Origin: CAZRKC01 sp964600665
GTDB lineage: Bacteria; Bacillota; SLNR01
Assembly (NCBI GenBank): GCA_964600665.1
Contig: CAZRKC010000006.1
Location: 1-64,000 of the forward strand
Direction: 5' to 3'
Length of the DNA: 64,000 nt
The notes beneath the pieces are model-generated. The model saw only the letters and a program-made list of their open reading frames with translations, was not told the DNA's origin and ran no database searches. How positions within the stretch are numbered: position 1 is the stretch's first letter; each line of letters opens with the position of its first letter. Made by a program: the position numbers and the translations under genes. Below are positions 44,819 to 52,944 of this stretch, piece by piece.

Positions 44819-45673
44819 TCATACTTTGCCGTTGCTCCCAAATAACCGGATTTTTTCGCGGATCACCACTTTCATGGCTTCTTTGGCCGGTCCTAATATT
44901 TTCCGGGGATCAAAAACATGGGGATCTGCATTCAGGATCTCGCGGATCTTATCGGTGAACGCTTGCATATTGTCCGTGTTGATATTTACTTTGTGTACAC
45001 CCAGGCGAATCGCCTCCCGCACACTTTCGTCGGGTATTCCCGATCCACCATGCAGCACTACTGGAATTCCCACCCGTTTCTTGATTTCCTTGAGCCTTTC
45101 AAAATCAAGCTTGGGCGCCAGTTTGTAATGCCCGTGGGCAGAACCGATGGCGACTGCGATTGCATCCACCCCGGTTTCCCGGACAAAGATTTCGGCTTCA
45201 CCGGGATCGGTGAATAAAGACTCAGCCTCAGAAACAAATACATTATCTTCCGTACCGGTGATTTTACCCAGCTCGCCTTCCACGGTCACCCCCACCGCAT
45301 GCGCTGCTTCCACAACTTTTTTTGTCAATGCAATGTTTTCGGAAAGCGAGTATTTGGATCCATCAACCATCACGGATGAGAACCCGGCCCGAATGCACTG
45401 CATCGCCTGGGAGAAACTTTGTCCGTGATCCAGGTGGATCGCGACGGGTACCGAAACACAGTCTGCTGCCACCCGGGCAATGGCCACTGAATATTCCAAA
45501 CCCACATATTTCAGCGCGCCTTCACTGGCCTGCAGGATGATGGGCGAACGTTCTTCATCAGCTGCTTCCACGATTCCCTGCACAAATTCCAGATTATTAA
45601 TGTTGAATGCACCCACTGCGTAACCACCCGCCTGGGCTTTCTCCAGTAATTCTGCCATTGATACTAACGGCAT
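44819..45673 (-). CDS. fbaA: Fructose-bisphosphate aldolase, class II
   Basis: 284 residues; Zn-dependent aldolase of glycolysis and gluconeogenesis. Zn and catalytic motifs AIHLDHGQSF, GELGKITGTED, IGSAHGHYK, VLHGGSGIPD and VNINTD are present. Its neighbours glpX, fsa and spo0F match the Bacillus order. FbaA and GlpX run the same pathway step pair in opposite senses. Confidence 0.96.
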   Translation of the reverse strand: MPLVSMAELLEKAQAGGYAVGAFNINNLEFVQGIVEAADEERSPIILQASEGALKYVGLEYSVAIARVAADCVSVPVAIHLDHGQSFSQAMQCIRAGFSSVMVDGSKYSLSENIALTKKVVEAAHAVGVTVEGELGKITGTEDNVFVSEAESLFTDPGEAEIFVRETGVDAIAVAIGSAHGHYKLAPKLDFERLKEIKKRVGIPVVLHGGSGIPDESVREAIRLGVHKVNINTDNMQAFTDKIREILNADPHVFDPRKILGPAKEAMKVVIREKIRLFGSNGKV

Positions 45674-45692
45674 CCCAATCCCCTCCTATTTG

Positions 45693-46343
45693 TTATTTCA
45701 CTCTGTATAACGATCGCCCGACCTTCGGGTCGACCCCGGAGAAACCATTCTCATCGATTTCGATGGCTTCAATATGGTTTAAACGCATTAAATCTTCCTC
45801 GTTTTCCGCTTTGATCGCGATTTGGCGATTGCATTTAGTACACCGCAATTCCAGTCGATCCGGATACAGATCCACCTCAATCTCCCGGTTTCCACATGCG
45901 CATGAAAGTCGACGGTTGTCTGCCATATCATGGAGATGATTCAACACATCAAACATTAACGCCGGATTGATGAAATAATCGTTGAATCCACTTGATAGAT
46001 CATCTTCCCAATGGTTTGCCGCTTCTTGGACAGCGGTTTCATCGCCAAAGAAACCTAAATCAATATCGGTGTCCGGACAAGCTAAATTTTCCAGCTGGGT
46101 TGTCCAGAAGTCCGCTTTATCATAATGGAAGACATGCTCGGTTTCACAGATAATGCAAGGAATCTGGATCCAGAAAGTCCGATTATCTTTAGTGCCGATG
46201 ATTGCTTTGCGAAAGCCGCAGGGGCAGTTGAGATTCACAGTTCGCGCACGGGAAAACGAGAACACCGACAACCGATGATAGCCCAGCTTCCCGCACAAGG
46301 CGCAACGCAACGCAAATACTTTCTCCGTATAAACTGACATCAT
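45693..46343 (-). CDS. Multi-zinc-ribbon protein of unknown function
   Basis: 216 residues with five cysteine pairs: CALC, CPC, CIIC, CAC and CTKC, spread as zinc ribbons over the length; the middle (about 95-150, IDLGFFGDETAVQEAANHW) has no Cys. It resembles CpXC-type domain proteins, but I cannot name the family with certainty. ATG 46343 follows AAAGGATG. It stands between fbaA and an unknown gene, next to spo0F, so it may be part of the sporulation-era cluster. Confidence 0.6.
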   Translation of the reverse strand: MMSVYTEKVFALRCALCGKLGYHRLSVFSFSRARTVNLNCPCGFRKAIIGTKDNRTFWIQIPCIICETEHVFHYDKADFWTTQLENLACPDTDIDLGFFGDETAVQEAANHWEDDLSSGFNDYFINPALMFDVLNHLHDMADNRRLSCACGNREIEVDLYPDRLELRCTKCNRQIAIKAENEEDLMRLNHIEAIEIDENGFSGVDPKVGRSLYRVK

Positions 46344-46407
46344 GTCCACATCCTTTGTGGGTTTATTTCCCTGACGATGGATCATATCCTTTGCAATGGG
46401 TTGGAAT

Positions 46408-46800
46408 TCAGTGGGCTTTCGGGTAGTATTTCCGGTTGAGTCGCGTGAGTTCCTGCAGAACTTTTCGGATCGTGCTCTGGATGGCCGGAATTCGAATATC
46501 CCATTGACTGTCACCTTGAGCAGCCATGGTAAATGCGTCTTCCATCTGCGTCCCCACCCGCACCAAGTCTTGGCGGCAATCATCAAATTCCCGGTTTGGC
46601 ACCACCAACGCGTCAATATCTTGCATGATGCGATGGATTTCATGGATCGTGCGTTGATACCGTCCCTGGCATTCTTCATCGTCTAAACTCGCCATATACT
46701 CGTTGTGGTGGGCAATCTCTTCTTTTAATATTCCCTGGAGGATACTGACATATCCCTGAACCGTACCATCAAAAAATTTCAGCACACGCAATGTGACCAA
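46408..46800 (-). CDS. Hypothetical helical protein
   Basis: 130 residues, mostly alpha-helical, charged, without signal peptide or Cys clusters (FFDGTVQGYVSILQGILKEE, TIHEIHRIMQDIDALV, IRKVLQELTRLNRKYYP). Start TTG 46800 with GGAGGG. I do not recognise the family. The downstream zinc-ribbon gene and upstream spo0F suggest a co-transcribed group. Confidence 0.6.
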   Translation of the reverse strand: MVTLRVLKFFDGTVQGYVSILQGILKEEIAHHNEYMASLDDEECQGRYQRTIHEIHRIMQDIDALVVPNREFDDCRQDLVRVGTQMEDAFTMAAQGDSQWDIRIPAIQSTIRKVLQELTRLNRKYYPKAH

Positions 46801-46889
46801 TATATTCCCTCCTGATCATCCGCCGGGTAACAGTCCGGCGTCTTCAATCCAGTGACAGCAGATTTGAGGCCTGGTCCCCATCTCAGGAT

Positions 46890-47252
46890 CTACGGTATCA
46901 GGCCGCGGATGGTTTCCAGCAGTCCCTTCATATCAAAGGGTTTGCTCATATGTTGAACGGCACCCAGATCAAATGCCTCCTGAACCAGTTCCAAATCTCC
47001 ATAAGCAGTCATAAATATCACAGGCACCCCAACACCATCCTGCTGCAGTTGCCTTAATGTCGACAAACCGCAAAGACCTGGCATCCGGTTGTCCAGTAAA
47101 ATCAAATCGGGTACCTGATTGTGGACGGATTCCAATGCTTCTGCCCCATTGGTGGCCAATTGGACCGCATACCCTTCGCGGCTGAGCAACTCAGACAGAA
47201 GTTTACGCACCCCTTTCTGATCATCCACCACCAGAATGGTTTTCCCTTTCAT
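46890..47252 (-). CDS. spo0F: Spo0F-like single-domain response regulator
   Basis: 120 residues, a receiver domain only: ILVVDDQKGVRKLLSELL, phosphoacceptor Asp in DLILLDNRMPG, switch Thr in FMTAYG, Lys in MSKPFD. In Bacillus Spo0F relays phosphate from sporulation kinases to Spo0B and stands next to fbaA, as here. Some Clostridia lack the relay, so the role may differ. Confidence 0.82.
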   Translation of the reverse strand: MKGKTILVVDDQKGVRKLLSELLSREGYAVQLATNGAEALESVHNQVPDLILLDNRMPGLCGLSTLRQLQQDGVGVPVIFMTAYGDLELVQEAFDLGAVQHMSKPFDMKGLLETIRGLIP

Positions 47253-47476
47253 ATCGTAATCTCTCCTTATGCCTACATACATGCATCGTCCTGTTTACTC
47301 ATCTCAATTCTACGACATCAAACTGATTCCTGCAAGCAGGATGCCAATTGCGTTCTCTCTTCAGATGCGGTAAAATGATGCCCGAGGATATATGCATACG
47401 GTGCCATGGTTGATGGTCCTTCATTCAATCTTAATATTCGTAGTGTGTTTCCTTAGTGGCGCGGCTTACCGGAAAG

Positions 47477-47485
47477 TGCTATAAT
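47477..47485 (+). promoter_or_regulatory. Extended -10 promoter of the MFS gene
   Basis: TGCTATAAT, an extended -10 (TGnTATAAT), without a good -35 box. It is 71 bases before the ATG at 47556. Confidence 0.55.
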
Positions 47486-47491
47486 AATTCG

Positions 47492-47508
47492 TATATCAAT
47501 TCGATATA
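47492..47508 (+). promoter_or_regulatory. Operator candidate: TATATC-N5-GATATA
   Basis: A perfect 6-base inverted repeat with 5-base spacer, just after the MFS promoter, where a repressor would block initiation. The regulator is not identifiable. Confidence 0.45.
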
Positions 47509-47555
47509 AAGAATTGAGTCTCAGCCATTTTTAAACGTATCGAGGAGGTTTTACT

Positions 47556-48890
47556 ATGTCCGGCAATACCCAGCAGGGAGCTGCAGTTCCGACCCCGGCC
47601 CAGCGCATGCTCTCCTACCGGTGGCTCATTTTTTCAGTTTTGGCTACCGCTTATTTGATCATCATCTTTCACCGTTTGTCACCAGCCGTTATGTCCAGCG
47701 ATCTGATCAATACATTCAAGATCGATGGCGCTGCATTGGGCATTTTAGGGTCGATGTATTTCTACCCGTATGCCGTCATGCAGCTTCCGGCAGGAATCCT
47801 GGCTGATACCATCGGCCCGCGAAGACTGGCTTCCATATCATTCGGCATCGCCGGTGTGGGTGCGATTTTGTTCGGTCTGGCACCCAATTTCCAGATGGCT
47901 GTACTGGCCCGTCTTTTGATCGGCTTAGGGTTATCCTGTGTGTATGTACCGACTTTGAAGATTTTCTCCATCTGGTTTCGTAAGAATGAATATGCCACCA
48001 TCTCAGGCATGCTGGTTTCGCTGGGCAATATTGGTGGCTTGATTGCCGCGACCCCGTTGGCACTGATGATTGTCCGTTTTGGCTGGCAGCCATCGGTGAT
48101 TACCATCGGGACCATCACCGTCCTGCTGGCAGGGGTGATGTACACCATTGTCCGAAACACTCCCAAAGAGATGGATCTCCCATCCTTGGACGAAATCGAC
48201 AATGTCCCGGCGGATCAACGGATACAAATTCAGCCCATGCCGATTTTTCAGGGTATTCGCAAAGTGTTGTCCAACCCGTATTTTTGGCCTATGGCAATTC
48301 GAAGCTTCACATCTTACGGCGTATTGATGAGTTTTCAGAGTCTTTGGGGTGGCCCCTACCTGATGCAGGTGTTAGGTCAGACTAAAGTTCAGGCCGGCAG
48401 TATTTTGATGATGCTCTCCATCGGCAGCATCATCACACCGCCAATCGGTGGATATCTGTCCGATAAAGTTCTGGGTACCCGCAAAGGAATTGTGTTAGTC
48501 GCGGCAATCCTCAGCACCCTGTGCTGGCTTCCCATCGCATTCTTCCCTGATCGCATCACCCCCGCTTTCCTATATGTCTGGTTGTTCATTATGGGGGCCG
48601 TTGGTGGATTAGGGGTATCCGGGATCGCCATGTTGAAGGAGTTATTCCCCGCTTCACTGACCGGTACCGTCAATGGTATGAGCAATTTCTTTACGATGAT
48701 GGGGGGCGCTCTCTACACCCTGGTCATGGGGATCATTATCGGTACATATCCCAAGACTGCCGCCGGCACTTTCTCGGTGGTCGCATTTTCCGCCGGATTC
48801 CGATTCTTGTTCATTAGCATGATGATCGGGACCATCGCCGTTTTCTTTGCCAAAGAAACGAAACAGGACACCAGGAGAAAATCAGTTTAG
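47556..48890 (+). CDS. MFS transporter
   Basis: 444 residues with 12 predicted membrane helices. The loop 2-3 signature LADTIGPRRLASISFG and the later GGYLSDKVLGTRKG mark the major facilitator superfamily. The substrate cannot be told; the pattern resembles anion or sugar-acid carriers. GAGGAGG precedes the ATG. It is a single gene between its own promoter and terminator. Confidence 0.88.
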   Translation: MSGNTQQGAAVPTPAQRMLSYRWLIFSVLATAYLIIIFHRLSPAVMSSDLINTFKIDGAALGILGSMYFYPYAVMQLPAGILADTIGPRRLASISFGIAGVGAILFGLAPNFQMAVLARLLIGLGLSCVYVPTLKIFSIWFRKNEYATISGMLVSLGNIGGLIAATPLALMIVRFGWQPSVITIGTITVLLAGVMYTIVRNTPKEMDLPSLDEIDNVPADQRIQIQPMPIFQGIRKVLSNPYFWPMAIRSFTSYGVLMSFQSLWGGPYLMQVLGQTKVQAGSILMMLSIGSIITPPIGGYLSDKVLGTRKGIVLVAAILSTLCWLPIAFFPDRITPAFLYVWLFIMGAVGGLGVSGIAMLKELFPASLTGTVNGMSNFFTMMGGALYTLVMGIIIGTYPKTAAGTFSVVAFSAGFRFLFISMMIGTIAVFFAKETKQDTRRKSV

Positions 48891-48895
48891 CAGCA

Positions 48896-48930
48896 GACCC
48901 GGGGCATAGGCCTCCGGGTCATTTTTTTAT
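48896..48930 (+). terminator. Terminator after the MFS gene
   Basis: GACCCGG and CCGGGTC form the stem, followed by a run of seven T. Confidence 0.85.
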
Positions 48931-49844
48931 GATTGAATTCGATTCAATCCGCCATGGACTGGTTTTTTGCGTCTCAATTTCATCATCCCAATGCCGCCGA
49001 TACTCAGCAAAACCCCCACGAGACTCTGCCAGGGAATAATGTACATGGTCTGCCATGCTTCCAAAATTTCACCCGTCGACACTTCCACCAAGGCCCGAAT
49101 ATCATGCCGCCCCCATGCAGGGCTTCGCTGCCATTCCACATCTACGGTCCGGTCTTCATGCGGATGTAAAATACCCCGGGAGATTTTCAACTCATCCAGT
49201 TGGCGGCCCTGCCGCCAGATCTGGATCTGTCCCTGAAAGGGCACCAGTGCCGAAGAGGCATTGATAATTCCCAAACGGAGGGGGATCCGCTGTCCCCAAA
49301 GCCGACTGGCAGATAAAGACGCTACCACAACTTGTGCAGGTTCAGGATCACCGACTGTTAAATATGTGAGCATGCCGATCCGGTTTCCCACCGGGTTTCC
49401 CCCTGCCTCGTGGGGGATCGTTTCTGCAAAAATCACACCGGTATAACTTCCCGGAAAAGCATTCTCCGGTACTGTCACGGTAAATGTAATATCCATTAAT
49501 TCTTGCGGTCCCAGGGTAAAGTGAGCGGGGCTGATGGCATACCAGTCTGCAGAAGAGTCCGGCATACGGCCGGGTTCTAAAAATCGAATACCCCCCTCAG
49601 CACCCCCTGCAATGGTCGCATCCATGGAGTAAACCTGAAATGTCAATGGAAAATCACCCACATTCCGGACACTCACCGTTCCTTGATGACGATCACCTGG
49701 CTCCAGCTGCTGCTCGTAGGATAGAGGGGATATACTGAACCCGCCACCTTGAGCCCGGGCGGAGCTAAAGCCGCCCGGGAATGTCAGGATGGTCATCGCG
49801 ATCATAATGATTCTTAATAATTTCAATGCCTTACACGCTATCAT
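48927..49844 (-). CDS. DUF916-like cell-surface protein
   Basis: 305 residues. Signal peptide (about 10-33), then an Ig-like domain typical of WxL-interacting DUF916 proteins: ISPLSYEQQLEPGDRHQGTV, VRNVGDFPLTFQVYSMDATI, LGPQELMDITFTVTVPENAF and GSYTGVIFAE. A second beta domain, a C-terminal membrane helix and a basic tail (KLRRKKP) follow. DUF916 proteins hold WxL surface proteins on the wall. The start overlaps the stop of the secreted protein gene upstream (or nearly so), so the two form an operon. Confidence 0.68.
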   Translation of the reverse strand: MIACKALKLLRIIMIAMTILTFPGGFSSARAQGGGFSISPLSYEQQLEPGDRHQGTVSVRNVGDFPLTFQVYSMDATIAGGAEGGIRFLEPGRMPDSSADWYAISPAHFTLGPQELMDITFTVTVPENAFPGSYTGVIFAETIPHEAGGNPVGNRIGMLTYLTVGDPEPAQVVVASLSASRLWGQRIPLRLGIINASSALVPFQGQIQIWRQGRQLDELKISRGILHPHEDRTVDVEWQRSPAWGRHDIRALVEVSTGEILEAWQTMYIIPWQSLVGVLLSIGGIGMMKLRRKKPVHGGLNRIQS

Positions 49845-49846
49845 GA

Positions 49847-50449
49847 TCAATACGCCGCCGTTGTCGTTACCAGAATCGTGCTGGAATATTCCCGGGCAGC
49901 ATCTGCATAAGTCAGCATTGCCTTGAGTCCGATATTCACCTGGGTTCCATTGGTATCGCCGGTTGCTGAGGCATTTTCAATCACCGCTTCACTAATCGGC
50001 TGACCTTCTCCATCATATGCAAAACTGCGGAAGACATGATTACCACCATTGATAGTGGGTGTTGTATCACTCCCAATTGCTACTGCAACCCTCCTAACAT
50101 ACTGTTCATCCGGTAATACCAGATGCTCCTCCCCCGGTATGGTGGAGCCCATCCGAGTGGCCTGGATCTGCATGCTCCATTGCCCGTTCGCTTTGACGTT
50201 GACTTTGATTGCATCATTGATCGCTCGTTCTTCACCGACAAAAGCCCCAAAAGATACGGCCCCCGGGACAGCGGCCGGCGCTCCGGCAGGCGACCCGCTG
50301 CTGTAATCATTCGTGCTGATACTAACCACCAATGTCTCTGGACTGCTGGCTGTTGCTGTCACCGAACTTGCCATTCCCGGGACGCTGTCTGCGACCACCA
50401 TCATCAGTCCACCAATTAGAAGGATCCATGCTATCAACTGTTTTCTCAT
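49847..50449 (-). CDS. Secreted beta-rich protein, partner of the DUF916-like protein
   Basis: 200 residues: signal peptide (about 1-27), then a Ser/Thr/Gly-rich beta sandwich (TLVVSISTNDYSSG, IKVNVKANGQWSMQIQATR, VNIGLKAMLTYADAAREYSS). No WxL tripeptide, no anchor and no enzyme motif. GGAGGT precedes ATG 50449. By context it may be a surface protein held by the membrane-anchored partner encoded next, as in WxL systems. Confidence 0.6.
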   Translation of the reverse strand: MRKQLIAWILLIGGLMMVVADSVPGMASSVTATASSPETLVVSISTNDYSSGSPAGAPAAVPGAVSFGAFVGEERAINDAIKVNVKANGQWSMQIQATRMGSTIPGEEHLVLPDEQYVRRVAVAIGSDTTPTINGGNHVFRSFAYDGEGQPISEAVIENASATGDTNGTQVNIGLKAMLTYADAAREYSSTILVTTTAAY

Positions 50450-50451
50450 CT

Positions 50452-50580
50452 CTACGACCTCCTTTGTATTTGTTGGATCACCAGATCCGGGTTGATATTA
50501 GAAAACACCTTGTCCCTCCTTTCCGGTAATTTGCCTGCAAACAAAAAGAGACCTCGGCAGGTCTCTGCAGTGCAAACCAT
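50452..50580 (-). CDS. Small leader ORF (42 residues) with an internal terminator hairpin
   Basis: ATG 50580 follows a strong GGGGAGG site and the frame runs 42 codons (MVCTAETCRGLFLF... to QQIQRRS) and stops 2 bases before the next start codon. A terminator-like hairpin lies within codons 5-11. I know no family. Close coupling to the secreted protein gene suggests a leader peptide that controls its transcription, but a stand-alone small protein is possible. Confidence 0.5.
   Translation of the reverse strand: MVCTAETCRGLFLFAGKLPERRDKVFSNINPDLVIQQIQRRS
50543..50566 (-). terminator. Terminator-like hairpin inside the leader ORF
   Basis: AGAGACCT, loop, AGGTCTCT (50559-50566 with 50547-50554), followed by TTTTT on the minus strand (50547-50543). 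Translation across it would melt it. Confidence 0.6.
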
Positions 50581-50702
50581 ATATTCCTCCCCTTGAAAGG
50601 GATTCCTGCTTTTTCATCGTAACAATCGTTAGTCAAATTCCGACGCTAAACTCGGAATTTGTTTATATATGACGAAAATACGCGCATTTCACCATCAATC
50701 AA

Positions 50703-50738
50703 CAAAGGGAGCGTCGTTTCATCGAAGCGCTCCCTTTG
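50703..50738 (-). terminator. Terminator after the carboxy-terminal protease
   Basis: CAAAGGGAGCG with its complement, 14-base loop; followed on the minus strand by TTGATTG, a weak U run. Confidence 0.6.
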
Positions 50739-50824
50739 CCGTAAAACAATATCGTATAAACGATAATTGCTTTCTTTGCTTTTCGACAAGATTCGTCAAA
50801 TTCCTGCATGGCAAAAAATGTTTT

Positions 50825-52234
50825 CTATGGGTTATGGTCCAAGACCTCTAAAGCTCGCACCAGCTGAGAATCTCCTCCTTGGGGCCGGATGCGGGTCAAC
50901 AAGACATAGTTGACTTGGAGGAGTGTATCCCGGTCAGCGATACCGGTGGGGACCAAGCTATTATCCGCCTGGAATGCTTCGATTGCCATCTGTGTCTGGT
51001 CATCGTAGATGCCATCCACCGTGCCGATCTCATAACCTAAATACCGCAGGATCCGCTGGAGACTGATCACGACCCCGCCGGAATCCCCGGGTTTGATCGT
51101 TTTAACGGTGGGAACGGTATCCAGACGTGCGCCTTTAGGGTCTAAAATTTGAGGATATGCCACAATATCCGGTTCAATCCCTTTCCCTTCAATGGAAGTC
51201 TCATTGGGGGTCAGATAATTGGCCATAGTGATCTTGATACCACCAACTCCGAGACTGTAAACTGATTGGACGGTGCCTTTGCCGTAAGTCCTCATCCCCA
51301 GAATGAGCCCAGCCTGACGGTCCTTGACTGCACCAGCGACGATTTCAGATGCGCTGGCAGTGCCACCGTTGACTAAAACCACCATCGGCCAGGGGATGCC
51401 GTTCCCTTCCGCATAGTAAGTCTCCTTAAACCCCAGGCGATTCACCACATGGACGACAGGTCCAGCGGGCACCAGTTGGCTGGCCACTTTAACCCCTTGT
51501 TCCAAGAGACCGCCGGGATTGTCTCTCAAATCCAGAATCAGTCCCTGAATCTGTTTGCTTTTTAAGTCTTTGAGTGCTGCAACCAAATTTGCCTCGGTAT
51601 GTTCATTAAATAAGGAAATGTATATATAGCCATAACGACCGTCGATAACCCGATGCTCAACCGTGTTGACTTCAATTGTCTCTCGAATGATATCAATGGT
51701 TATTCTTTTATCTTCTCCCCGTAACACCACCAGCCGCGCATGTGTTCCGGCATCACCTTTCAACGCTTGAGAAGTGAAGTCCAGTCCCGCACCCACCATG
51801 TCTTCCCCATCCACCCGAATGATCCGGTCTCCGGGCTGCACACCAGCCCTCTCCGCCGGCCCGCCTTGTATCGTCCGCAACACCACGGTATAGTCTCCTT
51901 CTTGTGATATGACCACACCCACACCGCCGAAAGTACCTGACATATCAAACATGAAGTTCTCGAATTCATCCGCATCCAGAAGCCGTGTGTAAGGGTCATT
52001 ATTGAAGCGCAGGATACCCTTTAAAATGAGTGCTCCCCACCGACCCATACCATCTTCCTGGTCTCGGGACAAATGCTGCAAGGTATTCAGCAGCCGATCC
52101 AGAAACTCCATGATCTGCACATTCTGTTCCGGTTGAATCTGGACAGGTCGAAGCAAGTCTGCCGCCTGAATCACACCGCAAGACAAGACTGCCACGATCA
52201 ATACCGCCATCATGATCTGCTGATACCGTTTCAT
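50825..52234 (-). CDS. Carboxy-terminal processing protease (S41)
   Basis: 469 residues. Signal peptide (about 1-24), a PDZ domain (FGGVGVVISQEGDYTVVLRT, GVQPGDRIIRVDGEDM), an S41 protease core with catalytic Ser in NGGTASASEIVAG and Lys in RTYGKGTVQ, and a C-terminal peptidoglycan-binding domain (LQRILRYLGYEIGTVDGIYD). Acts outside the membrane on surface or misfolded proteins. ATG 52234 lies 6 bases after GAGGTG. Confidence 0.94.
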   Translation of the reverse strand: MKRYQQIMMAVLIVAVLSCGVIQAADLLRPVQIQPEQNVQIMEFLDRLLNTLQHLSRDQEDGMGRWGALILKGILRFNNDPYTRLLDADEFENFMFDMSGTFGGVGVVISQEGDYTVVLRTIQGGPAERAGVQPGDRIIRVDGEDMVGAGLDFTSQALKGDAGTHARLVVLRGEDKRITIDIIRETIEVNTVEHRVIDGRYGYIYISLFNEHTEANLVAALKDLKSKQIQGLILDLRDNPGGLLEQGVKVASQLVPAGPVVHVVNRLGFKETYYAEGNGIPWPMVVLVNGGTASASEIVAGAVKDRQAGLILGMRTYGKGTVQSVYSLGVGGIKITMANYLTPNETSIEGKGIEPDIVAYPQILDPKGARLDTVPTVKTIKPGDSGGVVISLQRILRYLGYEIGTVDGIYDDQTQMAIEAFQADNSLVPTGIADRDTLLQVNYVLLTRIRPQGGDSQLVRALEVLDHNP

Positions 52235-52351
52235 CATGTTCACCTCAAAATGATTATACCATGTCATTTTTCTCATTATTTCGATAAAAGCACATCGAAC
52301 CCTGCAAATCAACGCAAGAACCGGTTAAATGTGAATCATCCGTTTGATCAG

Positions 52352-52378
52352 AAAAAAAAGGAGAAGCATTGCTTCTCC
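52352..52378 (-). terminator. Terminator after the small secreted protein
   Basis: GGAGAAGC, loop of 3, GCTTCTCC, then eight T on the minus strand. Confidence 0.9.
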
Positions 52379-52385
52379 CTTTCAA

Positions 52386-52781
52386 TCAACTGCCACTTTC
52401 CTCTGGAGCCACAGGACAGGATCCTCTAAACCCTCTGCCCATACGACCACCACCAAATCCGCCCCGCTCTTCCATCCGTTCCCGGACTTGTTCCCGGATT
52501 CCTTCCGGAAGGTCTTGGATGAATTCATCCCTGGCGGCATCCATTTTGGTTCTGAACTCTTCACGCAAAGCCTGCACATTGCTTTGATGCGCTTCACGGG
52601 CTGCTTCGGCATCTGCCTTCTCGCTATCAGATAACCCGGAAGTCACATCACTCCACCACGCCTGACAGCGTCCTCTGAACCCGGAGCCTGGTACATCTGC
52701 TTCCTCTGCAAATCCCACTGCCGCCAAACCCAGCACCAACACCACTGTCATCGCAATGATTACCCACTTGAATCTTGCCAT
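52386..52781 (-). CDS. Small secreted helical protein, Spy/CpxP-like by context
   Basis: 131 residues. Signal peptide (about 1-25), then long charged helices (SEKADAEAAREAHQSNVQAL, REEFRTKMDAARDEFIQDLP, REQVRERMEERGG) and a Gly/Arg-rich tail. Similar in make-up to the stress chaperones Spy and CpxP, but without their LTxxQ motif. AAGGAGGTG precedes ATG 52781. It is divergent from htrA and carries the same operator, so it is likely induced by the same envelope or secretion stress. Confidence 0.65.
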   Translation of the reverse strand: MARFKWVIIAMTVVLVLGLAAVGFAEEADVPGSGFRGRCQAWWSDVTSGLSDSEKADAEAAREAHQSNVQALREEFRTKMDAARDEFIQDLPEGIREQVRERMEERGGFGGGRMGRGFRGSCPVAPEESGS

Positions 52782-52811
52782 TGACTTCACCTCCTTGATT
52801 GGATTGATCTC

Positions 52812-52844
52812 ATTATATCGGACAAATGTGGCAAAAGTATGGCA
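52812..52844 (-). promoter_or_regulatory. Regulated promoter of the small secreted protein
   Basis: Minus strand: TGCCA, 6 bases, TGCCACATTTGTC, 3 bases, TATAAT. No usable -35 box. The two TGCCA start 11 bases apart, the spacing of OmpR/PhoB-type tandem sites. Confidence 0.7.
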
Positions 52845-52892
52845 TCAAAGTGAATTCTTCGGGAAATAGATGCCATGGTTTCTTCCTTCTTT

Positions 52893-52925
52893 TGTCACAA
52901 TTATGCCACATTTATCTGTTAGATT
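52893..52925 (+). promoter_or_regulatory. Regulated promoter of htrA
   Basis: Plus strand: TGTCA (52893), 6 bases, TGCCACATTTATC (52904-52916), 3 bases, TAGATT (52920-52925). The layout equals that of the divergent promoter at 52812-52844. Confidence 0.7.
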
Positions 52926-52944
52926 AATGGAAGGAGGTGATTTT

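Noticed and set aside
50634..50661. 10-base inverted repeat upstream of the leader ORF
   Set aside because: A hairpin is visible but no T run or promoter geometry supports a function; left uncalled.
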